A DNA stretch of 35,712 nucleotides from Bacteroidota bacterium. Lineage in GTDB: Bacteria; Bacteroidota; Rhodothermia; Rhodothermales; JAHQVL01. The stretch spans positions 1-35,712 of the forward strand of contig JBCCIM010000044.1 of assembly GCA_039111535.1 (NCBI GenBank). The letters are read 5' to 3'. Position 1 is the stretch's first letter. Every line of letters begins with the position of its first letter. The notes beneath the pieces were generated by a model. It was not told where the DNA came from. It saw only the letters and a list, made by a program, of their open reading frames with translations, and did no database searches. This document shows, piece by piece, positions 9,267 through 16,930 of this stretch. The position numbers and the translations under genes were made by a program.

Positions 9267-10577
9267 TTATTTGCCGAGCAATTGACGCAGTCGCTGCTTG
9301 TTGTTGGCGTATCGCATGGCTGTATCAGGCGCAATTTTCCCCCGTCGCATGAGCAAATAAAGATCCTGCTCTAGCGTCATTTGCCCTTTCTTGTTGCCTT
9401 CCCACATCATCTGGTAGATCTCACTGAGGTTACCATTTTTGATGGCTGCCTGCACAGACGGCGTTACACAGAGTACTTCTTTGGCAAGGATCAATCCTCC
9501 GCCAATTTGGGGACATAGTTTTTGCGAAATCACACATCGTAACACATCCCCCAACCGATGCCGAACGCGCTCCTGTTCTTCAGCGGGATATTCTGCGATA
9601 ATCCTGTCAATACTCTCAACAGCTGAACGCGTGTGTAAAGTAGAAAAGACGCGGTGCCCGGAGTCGGTAACCTCCAATGTTGCTGTAATTGTATCCGGAT
9701 CGCGCATCTCTCCGATGACAATCATGTCAGGATCCTGACGGAGCGATTGAATCACGCCGGCTTTGAAAGATGAGACACCCGTCCCTACTTCGCGATGCCG
9801 GATAATGCATTTTTTAGACGCGTGGATATACTCAACCGGATTCCCAAGCACCACAATGTGGCCTTCCACGTGCCTGTTGTTGGCATCTATAATCGAATCC
9901 AGTGTGGTGCTTTTCCCTGATCCCGTTACCCCGGTTATAAGCGTGAGGCCATCTCGCATGTTGGAAAACAGCAGGCTTCGCGCCACGGTTGGATGAAAAC
10001 CCAGGGAATCCAACGTACGCAACTCGCGCCGGATTGCCCGAATGCTTACCGCGAGGTTTAATTCATCAAAATAAATGGATACCCGAAAGCGCCGGCTCCC
10101 CCCCGCCCACTCGCCGCCGACCGTGATAGAAATATCGATCGCGTAGGTCTCCAGGAGTTGCGTGGCTTGTTCTGCCGTAAGCAAGCTGAGAATAAGGACG
10201 TCCATCACATCTACGTCGATCTGGCCTAACTCCTCGCATGGGGCCTTTCGTCCACTTGTGCGGTACCACACCCATCCATTTGCTGCCGGCCCGCCGGCAT
10301 CAAGATCGCTTGCACCGAGGTGTACCATGTGTTGCGCCAACTGCTCCAGGTGGGCGCGCATGGCAACGCGCTGGTTTTGCTTAACGTCAGCAAGTGCCGT
10401 TGCAATGAAGGCCAATCGATCGCGGCCGCTATGGCTGGCTGGCAATGCAGCCAGTATTTCTCCACATGCTTTTGGCGGGCGTGGCAAAACACTGTGCGTT
10501 TGGACAGGCACAAGCTCGTGTCCGGGTTCATCTATAACGGCGAGACCATTGGTGCTAAGTGTGAGGGCAGTACTCAT
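9267..10577 (-). CDS. PilT/PilU-like retraction ATPase family protein
   Basis: 436 residues. Residues ~1-75 are an unrecognised extension. The PilT-type N-domain begins near HMVHLGASDLDAGG (83-96). The ATPase core has Walker A GVTGSGKSTT (216-225), an Asp-box region HIVVLGNPVEYIH, Walker B DPDMIVIGEMRD and a His box SGHRVFSTLHT. Families of this type power pilus retraction. The Asp box normally reads EDPIE; here the acidic pair is GN, which may weaken catalysis or reflect a PilU-like accessory role. No other pilus gene is near. The only apparent operon partner is the unknown gene 65 bp upstream. Family membership is firm; function as a retraction motor is inferred. Confidence 0.88.
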   Translation of the reverse strand: MSTALTLSTNGLAVIDEPGHELVPVQTHSVLPRPPKACGEILAALPASHSGRDRLAFIATALADVKQNQRVAMRAHLEQLAQHMVHLGASDLDAGGPAANGWVWYRTSGRKAPCEELGQIDVDVMDVLILSLLTAEQATQLLETYAIDISITVGGEWAGGSRRFRVSIYFDELNLAVSIRAIRRELRTLDSLGFHPTVARSLLFSNMRDGLTLITGVTGSGKSTTLDSIIDANNRHVEGHIVVLGNPVEYIHASKKCIIRHREVGTGVSSFKAGVIQSLRQDPDMIVIGEMRDPDTITATLEVTDSGHRVFSTLHTRSAVESIDRIIAEYPAEEQERVRHRLGDVLRCVISQKLCPQIGGGLILAKEVLCVTPSVQAAIKNGNLSEIYQMMWEGNKKGQMTLEQDLYLLMRRGKIAPDTAMRYANNKQRLRQLLGK

Positions 10578-10642
10578 GGCTTTTCTGGTATTAGGACTAA
10601 TCGTATTTCAGAAAAATGATAGCGGATGGGCAAATGATACCA

Positions 10643-11221
10643 CTAGCTGTGGCCGGCAGGACCCGAGGCAGGGCGACGAGGCAATTCTAACCGTGTCAAG
10701 TAGACTTCTCCTAGCAGAGACGCAATGCGTTTACGATCTGCCTGTACCAATTCGTACTGCTTGCCGACGAGTTGGCGTACCAGTGCGTGGGTAGACTTTG
10801 CCGTTGGATCTGATGCGGCAAACTTCCACATCATGGAGACGCCAGGGTTTGAGGTACGCTTTACCGGCACCATGGCACCACGCAGCATCATTTGCCACTG
10901 GCTGTCAGAAAAGCAGGTGATAATGCGGTTGACAAACGCGCGTAGTTCACCCATATCGGTTGCGAGTGGCTTATAGTCGTAACAATCAGCTGCAATGCTC
11001 AGGAGCGCCTCGTAATCAACAGCGGGCTGCAGTGCAAGCCACCGCCACACAGGTGCCCTGCGCCCGGCGCGATACATTGTTCGGCGCCTTAGCCAGGCGT
11101 CAGCTACCTGTTTGTGGTTTACAATTTTCCGTGCAACGGCCTCCTCTACAACAGGATCAGGCAGCGCAGGCGGCTGCGTGGCAGGGAAACGGAATGGGCC
11201 TTCCGAATGGTTCTCAAACAT
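10643..11221 (-). CDS. Unrecognised protein upstream of PilT-like ATPase
   Basis: 192 residues from ATG 11221. A TTG at 11362 would give 239 residues, and the extra stretch (for example SPHKFNPWCYF) has coding character, so the true start is uncertain. I do not recognise the family. No signal peptide or membrane segment is visible. It is rich in Trp, Arg and Met, with a basic N-terminal half (AWLRRRTMYRAGRRAPVW) and a helical second half around AFVNRIITCFSDSQWQMM and LVRQLVGKQYELVQADRKR. It is followed 65 bp later, on the same strand, by the PilT-like ATPase, so the two may act together. The frame is open throughout with codon use like its neighbours. Confidence 0.6.
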   Translation of the reverse strand: MFENHSEGPFRFPATQPPALPDPVVEEAVARKIVNHKQVADAWLRRRTMYRAGRRAPVWRWLALQPAVDYEALLSIAADCYDYKPLATDMGELRAFVNRIITCFSDSQWQMMLRGAMVPVKRTSNPGVSMMWKFAASDPTAKSTHALVRQLVGKQYELVQADRKRIASLLGEVYLTRLELPRRPASGPAGHS

Positions 11222-11600
11222 GAAGTAGCACCAGGGATTGAATTTGTGCGGGGAATCCCTCAGCAGGTGCGAACCTCTTTCTGCTCCGGTAACCGGATTG
11301 GTGGTACACAACACATGACAACTCCCATGCCAACGCAAACCAAGTGACTCGCTCCCCCTCAATCCAGGCTGGTTTCGAGCTATTCAGTCGCTGCCTAATA
11401 TCAGCATGAGAACAAAGCCGCGCGCTGGGACCCGGATTGATAAGTAGCAAGCAGGAAATAAAGGTGGAACCGACAAACCCGTTCGCATCGTACTAGCCTT
11501 GTCTGAGCAGGCTATTGAGTCCTGGTTACTGGTGCCTTCTTCCTGTGCCAGTAAAGACCCCTCTTATCATTTTAAACCCTTATCAGAGCGATACAATTTT
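11222..11600. other. Intergenic region between divergent genes
   Basis: About 380 bp separate the minus-strand unknown gene from the plus-strand DUF427 gene. If the TTG start at 11362 is used, the first 140 bp are coding. No clear hairpin, repeat or promoter consensus was recognised in the rest. Confidence 0.5.
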
Positions 11601-11882
11601 ATGAAAGCAACCTGGAATGGCGCAGTACTCGCTGAAAGTGACAATACTGTTGTTGTGGAAGGAAATCACTATTTCCCTCCGGAGGCAATTAACAAGGCTT
11701 ATTTCCAGTCGAGTGACAACCAAACGACCTGTCCATGGAAAGGCCAGGCAAGCTACTATTCGGTTGTAGTAGACGGAGAGGAAAACAGAGATGCAGCCTG
11801 GTATTACCCGGCCCCGAGTGATGCAGCAAGTCAGATTAAGGACCATGTTGCTTTTTGGAAAGGGGTGGAAATCAGCCAGTAG
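11601..11882 (+). CDS. DUF427 domain protein
   Basis: 93 residues, the usual size of single-domain DUF427 proteins. It begins MKATWNGAVLAESDNTVVVE and keeps the family pattern: NHYFPPEAI, then TTCPWKGQASYYSV, then AAWYYPAP and a terminal VAFWKGV. The Cys-Pro-Trp-Lys-Gly segment is the most conserved part of the family. The role is unknown; a small beta-rich (tudor-like) fold is reported for members. An upstream in-frame extension to 11499 lacks family similarity, so ATG 11601 is preferred. It stands alone and is followed by a strong terminator. Confidence 0.88.
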   Translation: MKATWNGAVLAESDNTVVVEGNHYFPPEAINKAYFQSSDNQTTCPWKGQASYYSVVVDGEENRDAAWYYPAPSDAASQIKDHVAFWKGVEISQ

Positions 11883-11969
11883 GTAATTTCACTCACAAAT
11901 TGTGGGGAATCCCCCTAAAGTCGGCACACTTTTGCCCGATATTCAGGCCATACCCTTTTCCCGGTTTAT

Positions 11970-12010
11970 AAAGCCTGCCCTTTTGCGTCCAGCAGAGGGT
12001 AGGCTTTTTT
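11970..12010 (+). terminator. Rho-independent terminator after DUF427 gene
   Basis: Stem AAGCCTGCCCT / AGGGTAGGCTT (11 bp with one G-T wobble) around a 14-base loop, followed by a run of T. It lies 88 bp after the DUF427 stop and about 100 bp before the sulfatase start, so it separates the two units. Confidence 0.85.
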
Positions 12011-12107
12011 GTTATAGCTATGCAATTGATCGAGCCGGTATTCCAACTTGATTCGAATAAGAAGATGCGTAAATTAGACCATCTAATATCAATCAATACG
12101 CCCTACA

Positions 12108-13589
12108 ATGTCCCGAATCATAGCTCTATTGCTCGTTTTTCAGCTTTTTGCAAGTTGCAGTCAACAAGAAGCACCACCACCAGCAGATGCTTCAAAACCC
12201 AATTTCCTGTTTCTTTTTGCAGATGACCAGGCTTTTGATACCATTCAGGCCTTTGGGCATCCCCTTGTTCAGACGCCGAATCTCGACCGGCTTGTTCAAA
12301 GCGGGATGACATTCACGCATGCCTTCAATCAGGGATCCTGGAGTGGTGCGGTATGCGTGGTAAGCCGCGCCATGCTGAACTCCGGACGTTATATCTACCA
12401 TGCACGAGATGACATCAACGACGAAGCTATTCCGTTGTGGGGAGAAACGTTCTACAACGCCGGCTACGAGACCTTCATGACGGGCAAATGGCACAATGGT
12501 GATGACACTGTGCTCCGTGGCTTCAACCAGGCGAAGAGCATCGGCAAAGGCATGTTCGAGACCAAAGACGGACCACAAGGCGCCGGCTACCGACGGCCAA
12601 CACCAGACAATCAATCCTGGTCGCCCACCGATTCCACCCTCCTCGGCCACTGGTCACCCAACGTTAAAGACATCGAAGAAGGGGCTTTTGGCAAAACCAT
12701 TTCAGACGAATACATCGTAAACGAGCACACGAGTACGCTGTATGCCAATCGTGCTATTGAGTTTATGGAAGACTGGACCGCCAGCTCTGATCAACCCTTT
12801 TTGATGTACGTGGCCTTTAATGCCCCCCACGACCCGCGCCAGGCACCGCAGGAATTTGTTGATATGTATCCGCTGGATGAAATTGAGTTGCCGGCGAATT
12901 ACATGTCAGAGCATCCATTTGATCAGGGTGAAAGGTATACCCTGCGTGACGAAATTCTTGGGCCATTCCCCAGAACAGAAAATGCCATCAAGGTCCATAT
13001 GCAGGAGTACTATGCCATCATCTCTCACATGGATTACGAGATTGGCCGCATCATGGAAAAACTGGAGGCGCTGGGTGAGGCTGATAACACCTATATCATT
13101 TTCACAGCCGACCATGGCCTGGCTGTAGGTGAACACGGTTTGCTCGGCAAGCAGAACCAGTATGAGCACAGTATCCGCGTCCCGCTCGTGCTTGCAGGCC
13201 CTGATATCGAAGGCGGCACAACCAGCGATGCGCTCGTGTATCTGCAAAGCATATACCCGACCACTTGCGACCTTGCGGGCATACCGACGCCAGCCACCGT
13301 TGAATTTAAAAGCCTGATGCCCCTAATCGAACAGCGTACCGAAAGCTCATACGACGCAATTTTTGGCTCTTACAAACATTTCCAGCGCATGGTGCGCACT
13401 AAAGATTTCAAACTCATTTTGTACCCGGAAGAAGACCAGGTGCAGCTGTTTGATATGCAAGCAGACCCGGATGAATTGAACAACCTTGCCGCAGAGGCCG
13501 CATACCAGGATACGATGGCTGCACTCTTTGGCAAATTACAAACCTTGCAAACAGAAGTAGGCGATACACTTACATTGGGAGGACTCTAA
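12108..13589 (+). CDS. Lipoprotein sulfatase (S1 family) with variant active-site motif
   Basis: 493 residues. The signal MSRIIALLLVFQLFASC ends in a lipobox Cys at 17, so it is probably anchored in an envelope membrane. The alkaline-phosphatase-like fold is clear: metal ligands D39-D40 in FLFADDQAF, MTGKWHNGDD with conserved Lys and His, APHDPR, FTADHGLAVGEHGLLGK with Asp-His and Lys, then SIRVPL. The formylglycine segment is AVCVVSRAMLNSGR: Cys83 and Arg87 are present, but the third position of C-x-P-S-R is Val, not Pro. Such enzymes remove sulfate from polysaccharides in marine Bacteroidota and planctomycetes. No maturase gene or polysaccharide-utilisation genes are adjacent. It converges on the primase gene 20 bp away. 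Confidence 0.9.
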   Translation: MSRIIALLLVFQLFASCSQQEAPPPADASKPNFLFLFADDQAFDTIQAFGHPLVQTPNLDRLVQSGMTFTHAFNQGSWSGAVCVVSRAMLNSGRYIYHARDDINDEAIPLWGETFYNAGYETFMTGKWHNGDDTVLRGFNQAKSIGKGMFETKDGPQGAGYRRPTPDNQSWSPTDSTLLGHWSPNVKDIEEGAFGKTISDEYIVNEHTSTLYANRAIEFMEDWTASSDQPFLMYVAFNAPHDPRQAPQEFVDMYPLDEIELPANYMSEHPFDQGERYTLRDEILGPFPRTENAIKVHMQEYYAIISHMDYEIGRIMEKLEALGEADNTYIIFTADHGLAVGEHGLLGKQNQYEHSIRVPLVLAGPDIEGGTTSDALVYLQSIYPTTCDLAGIPTPATVEFKSLMPLIEQRTESSYDAIFGSYKHFQRMVRTKDFKLILYPEEDQVQLFDMQADPDELNNLAAEAAYQDTMAALFGKLQTLQTEVGDTLTLGGL

Positions 13590-13609
13590 AAACCGCCGGC
13601 TCGAACCTG

Positions 13610-14566
13610 TTAATCGTTGAGCCCCATGTGTACCCAGGCTTTTAAATCGATGCCTTCCTGTAGCATCGCGTTTGCGTCATCCCAATAAGGGCGCAAGCGC
13701 GATGCGTTGGGCAGGGCTTCATACCAAAACGCTGCAGCCTTTTCGCCGGCCTCGTCAGAATCAAAGGCAATCAGCACCTTGCTGGCTTTCATCAATCGGA
13801 GCACCCAAGTGTAGCGCCGGCTTCCACCGGTTGACCCCGTTGCAACTGCGGCAATGCCAGCCACCTGCATAACAGAAAGTGCGTCAATTTCTCCTTCCAC
13901 AAGAACCACAGGGGCGCCAGATACCACGTCATCTACATTGTACAGCCCATTACTCGAACCAGCTGGCCCAATATACCGGGGTGTCCCTGCAGGCCGGCGC
14001 ACATTGAAACGCCAAATATCCGATTTGATCATCCAGGGAATGGTGATGCCACGGGGAATAAACACTTCTTGTTCACGATCCAGTCCCCACTTCTTTGCTG
14101 GCTCACGCCGATCTTCCGGATTGTAGCCCAGTGAGGCGACGTGCATCGTTTCATCGGTTAGTCCACGTGATATAAGCCATTTGCGGGCGCGCGCGCCTTT
14201 GTCTGACCAGAGGTTAGTTATAGAGGTCTCAGTAAGCGCCCAGGCACGCGACCGCCAGATTTTTGGAGGCGGTGCCAACGCTTTGCCATGCGGCTTATTC
14301 GAATGCTGCACAGGACTGAATCCGCTGCCTCCCAGCGTATCACGGGCTTCGGCGTAGCTAACGCCCCGCAATTCAGTCAGCAGGGTAATTGTATCGCCCG
14401 ATCGGCCACACTGTCGGCACCAGAAGCGGCCACGGTCACCCGCGTTGGGCCATACTCGAAAACGATCTCGCCCACCGCACCACGGGCAGGGGCCGGCATG
14501 CTCACCACCATTGGTATGCGCTTTCCATCTAAGCTTCGTGGGGACGTAATCGAGAATGTTGTGCAT
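13610..14566 (-). CDS. Lone zinc-finger/Toprim primase-like protein
   Basis: 318 residues. The N-terminal zinc finger is CPWCGGRDRF...FWCRQCG (about residues 27-54), typical of phage and plasmid DnaG-type primases, with GDTITLL after it. The Toprim domain (about 218-290) holds VVLVEGEIDALSV with the catalytic Glu and VLIAFDSDEAGEKAA with the DxD pair. A YWDDANAML segment parallels the KDxND region of DnaG. It is shorter than chromosomal DnaG (~600) and lacks the helicase-binding domain. No helicase, replication initiator, integrase or phage structural gene surrounds it: sulfatase on one side, glgC on the other. It is probably a mobile-element remnant or a domesticated gene. All key residues seen are intact. 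Confidence 0.88.
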   Translation of the reverse strand: MHNILDYVPTKLRWKAHTNGGEHAGPCPWCGGRDRFRVWPNAGDRGRFWCRQCGRSGDTITLLTELRGVSYAEARDTLGGSGFSPVQHSNKPHGKALAPPPKIWRSRAWALTETSITNLWSDKGARARKWLISRGLTDETMHVASLGYNPEDRREPAKKWGLDREQEVFIPRGITIPWMIKSDIWRFNVRRPAGTPRYIGPAGSSNGLYNVDDVVSGAPVVLVEGEIDALSVMQVAGIAAVATGSTGGSRRYTWVLRLMKASKVLIAFDSDEAGEKAAAFWYEALPNASRLRPYWDDANAMLQEGIDLKAWVHMGLND

Positions 14567-14703
14567 GTCCGTTTTGATGGTGTATACCGCGTGTTGGTTG
14601 CATCAAGCGACTTCGCGTTGCACACCGTGCCAGTTGCAACAATCAACCATTGAATAATACACATAATTCAGACATATGTTTTTCAAAAAGAATGCCAGCC
14701 AAC

Positions 14704-14733
14704 AAAAAACCCGGTGACCTTAGCCACCGGGTT
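14704..14733 (-). terminator. Rho-independent terminator of glgC
   Basis: Perfect 9-bp stem AACCCGGTG / CACCGGGTT with an 8-base loop. Read on the minus strand it is followed by six T. It lies 60 bp beyond the glgC stop codon, in the right orientation. Confidence 0.9.
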
Positions 14734-14792
14734 AACATTCAAATACACTGTACAAGTGGTCAGATATACGTTACTACGTGCAGTATTGCTGA

Positions 14793-16127
14793 TTACATGG
14801 ACAACCCAACAGGTACCACGGGCGGTGCCAATTCGGTACGAATCATGGATGAAAGGTCAATTTTTGTGCTCGTACCAATCACAGTACCATCCGGTACAAC
14901 AGCATCTTGGGGAATCACGATGATGCCATCTTTGATATAGTAGTTCGCGCCCTCTCCTTCTGTCACCCCATCGTGGTTGGCAAGCACAACGCCATTGCCT
15001 ATGCTCGCATTCAGATCGATAATGGCATTTTCAATGTAGCAAGCTTCGCCAATGCCGGGGCGCGCAATGATACCGTCTCCGGCTGCGTACCGGTTTGTGC
15101 CGGCGCCCATAATGACAGCACTTTTGATGGTACTCCGTTTCCCTACATAGCTCCGGATACCAAGCACACTGTTGTAGATTTTACAATTGTTAAGCACACT
15201 ACCTTCCCCGATATACGCATCCTGAATGTAAGACGCATGAATCTTTGGGGGTGCCAGCGCTTCTTTCTTTGTGTAAATAGGATTCCTGTGGTCATGAAAA
15301 TCGATCATGGCATCCATCCTGGAAAGCGCTATATGGGCAGCATGGTAAGAACGAATGCTGCCTACATCACTCCAGTACCCGCGGAAGGGATAACTGACAA
15401 CGTTGTGATTGGCAAGCGACTGCGGAATGATTTCTTTACCAAAGTCGGTCACAGCAGGATCTGCGGTAAGCAGGTCCTGGAGTACGTCGCGGTTGAATAA
15501 ATAAATCCCTGTAGAGGCCAGAAAATGGCGTTCTTGCTGTTTCATTTCAGGATCCACATCACTTCTCAAGCCGGCCAGCTCTGCCTCGCCAGGTTTTTCG
15601 CGGAAATGGATAATTTTGTCATCAGCATCGGTGTGCATGATCCCGAAGCCCGTGGCTTCCTTTGCGGTCACAGGGGTTGTTGCCACTGTGATGTCTGCTT
15701 TTTGCGCGCGATGTTGGGCATAAAGCTTGGCAAAATCCATTTGGTACAGCTGGTCGCCGGCAAGAATCAGTACGTGGCTGTACTGGTGTTGATTAAGATG
15801 GTGCAGCACCTGGCGCACGGCATCTGCAGTACCCTGAAACCAGTTGGGAGACTGGTAGGTCTGCTCAGCGGCAAGCACCGACACAAAGCCGCTGCCAAAT
15901 CCATCGCGTTGATAGGTATCGGTTACATGTTGATTGAGGCCGGCTGAGTTGAATTGCGTCAGCACAAAAATCCGGTCAAGACCTGAATTCAGGCAATTTG
16001 AAATGGGAATATCTACCAATCGATATTTACCAAGGAGGGGTACAGCTGGTTTAGATCGCCACTCAGTTAGCGGAAAAAGACGGGTACCAGCACCGCCACA
16101 CAGTACTACAGCAAGTATGCTATCCAT
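14793..16127 (-). CDS. glgC: Glucose-1-phosphate adenylyltransferase
   Basis: 444 residues, slightly longer than the enterobacterial enzyme. It makes ADP-glucose from glucose-1-phosphate and ATP, the committed step of glycogen synthesis. The nucleotidyltransferase signature VVLCGGAGTRLFPLT is at 7-21, followed by KPAVPLLGKYRLVDIPISNC. WFQGTADAVRQ, LILAGDQLYQMD and FREKP are all present. The C-terminal left-handed beta-helix runs from about residue 290 (ALAPPKIHASYIQDAYIGEG onward) and ends with the conserved DGIIVIPQDAVVPDGT segment. It is monocistronic here, with its own terminator and about 340-800 bp without a firm gene upstream; glgA and glgB are not in the window. Confidence 0.97.
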   Translation of the reverse strand: MDSILAVVLCGGAGTRLFPLTEWRSKPAVPLLGKYRLVDIPISNCLNSGLDRIFVLTQFNSAGLNQHVTDTYQRDGFGSGFVSVLAAEQTYQSPNWFQGTADAVRQVLHHLNQHQYSHVLILAGDQLYQMDFAKLYAQHRAQKADITVATTPVTAKEATGFGIMHTDADDKIIHFREKPGEAELAGLRSDVDPEMKQQERHFLASTGIYLFNRDVLQDLLTADPAVTDFGKEIIPQSLANHNVVSYPFRGYWSDVGSIRSYHAAHIALSRMDAMIDFHDHRNPIYTKKEALAPPKIHASYIQDAYIGEGSVLNNCKIYNSVLGIRSYVGKRSTIKSAVIMGAGTNRYAAGDGIIARPGIGEACYIENAIIDLNASIGNGVVLANHDGVTEGEGANYYIKDGIIVIPQDAVVPDGTVIGTSTKIDLSSMIRTELAPPVVPVGLSM

Positions 16128-16521
16128 GGAAAGTTAGAGGGAATTGAGCTCATAGACGCAAAAAGCATCTGAAACCATCAACGGGCTGCAGGGGGAGCCT
16201 CAAAGAGGTGCTCGGAAGTTAAATGGAGGACAAACAGGACGCTTTTCTGTCAAGAGGGGCGTCTTTCGACTACTAAAAAGTTATCGACGCGAGGCACGGA
16301 ATATTAATCCACGCGCATGGTTTGTCAGCCCATTTTTTTCTGCAGTCACAAAGAGATGCAAAGTACCATACGGATTCAAGTGCAATACCAACAGAGCACC
16401 ACACGAAGTCGGCAGATACGGGTTTAAAGCTCAGAAAAGATGTATTGAAAGGGTAAAGGAGATCTGGAGATGTGCAATATCAACACCAATTCTAGTGTAT
16501 CAGCGAATAATTGTTTCAAAT
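16128..16521. other. Non-coding stretch upstream of glgC
   Basis: About 390 bp that should contain the glgC promoter on the minus strand. I see no convincing coding frame, strong hairpin or repeat. Plus-strand frames running from about 16470 have no protein-like composition. Confidence 0.5.
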
Positions 16522-16647
16522 CTATGCTTTGTTATCAATTTGGTAACGGAAGCTTGCGTAATCCTTCAACCGTTGGGCACCTTCGCAAGTACGCATATAG
16601 CCGTCCAGGTCGATTGATTTCACAATCTTCCCTCCCTGCAGGTGCAT
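16522..16647 (-). CDS. Possible 41-residue small protein
   Basis: ATG at 16647 to TAG, giving a product that starts MHLQGGKIVKSIDLDGYMRT and ends in RYQIDNKA. Amino-acid composition and codon choice look like real coding sequence, and an in-frame TGA lies just upstream of the start. No ribosome site, family or domain is recognised. It may be a genuine small gene, or the tail of the decayed gene at 16681-16877 on the same strand. Confidence 0.3.
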   Translation of the reverse strand: MHLQGGKIVKSIDLDGYMRTCEGAQRLKDYASFRYQIDNKA

Positions 16648-16680
16648 GGGGACAATTATTCAAGGCCATTAAAAAAAACA

Positions 16681-16877
16681 CTAAGCGCCTGCCTTGCCGG
16701 CCAGTGATTTGTAAATCTCGGAGCCTTCAAAGTGAATGTCTTCCGAGTATAATGCAATTCCTTCCCCGTACCACACCAGGTATAATTCCTTTGTCGATGT
16801 TGGTATGGGTATATCGAAACGGATTCTCCGGTGTTTGTAAACAATGAGGGCTCAAAGCGTGTGCCTTTCAGAAACAC
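16681..16877 (-). pseudogene. Frameshifted remnant of an unrecognised small gene
   Basis: Two minus-strand frames carry protein-like sequence that only makes sense joined. From a GTG at 16877 one frame reads VFLKGTRFEPSLFTNTGESV. From about 16840 down to the TAG at 16681 another frame reads RFDIPIPTSTKELYLVWYGE and then GIALYSEDIHFEGSEIYKSL. The second frame has a TGA immediately upstream and no start codon. A single-base insertion or deletion near 16815-16840 would unite them into about 65 residues. Possible N-terminal continuation (MPAEIFLKINAR) lies in the third frame. It is downstream of the big propeller kinase. No family is recognised; chance cannot be excluded. Confidence 0.35.
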
Positions 16878-16930
16878 TAACGCGCATTGATTTTGAGGAA
16901 AATCTCTGCTGGCATCTTGGCTTGGTAGGC

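Noticed and set aside
14907-15500. 197-residue plus-strand frame
   Set aside because: Opposite the glgC beta-helix region; Cys/His-rich nonsense composition.
16470-16847. 125-residue plus-strand frame
   Set aside because: Low protein-like quality; the opposite strand carries the more convincing coding scraps.
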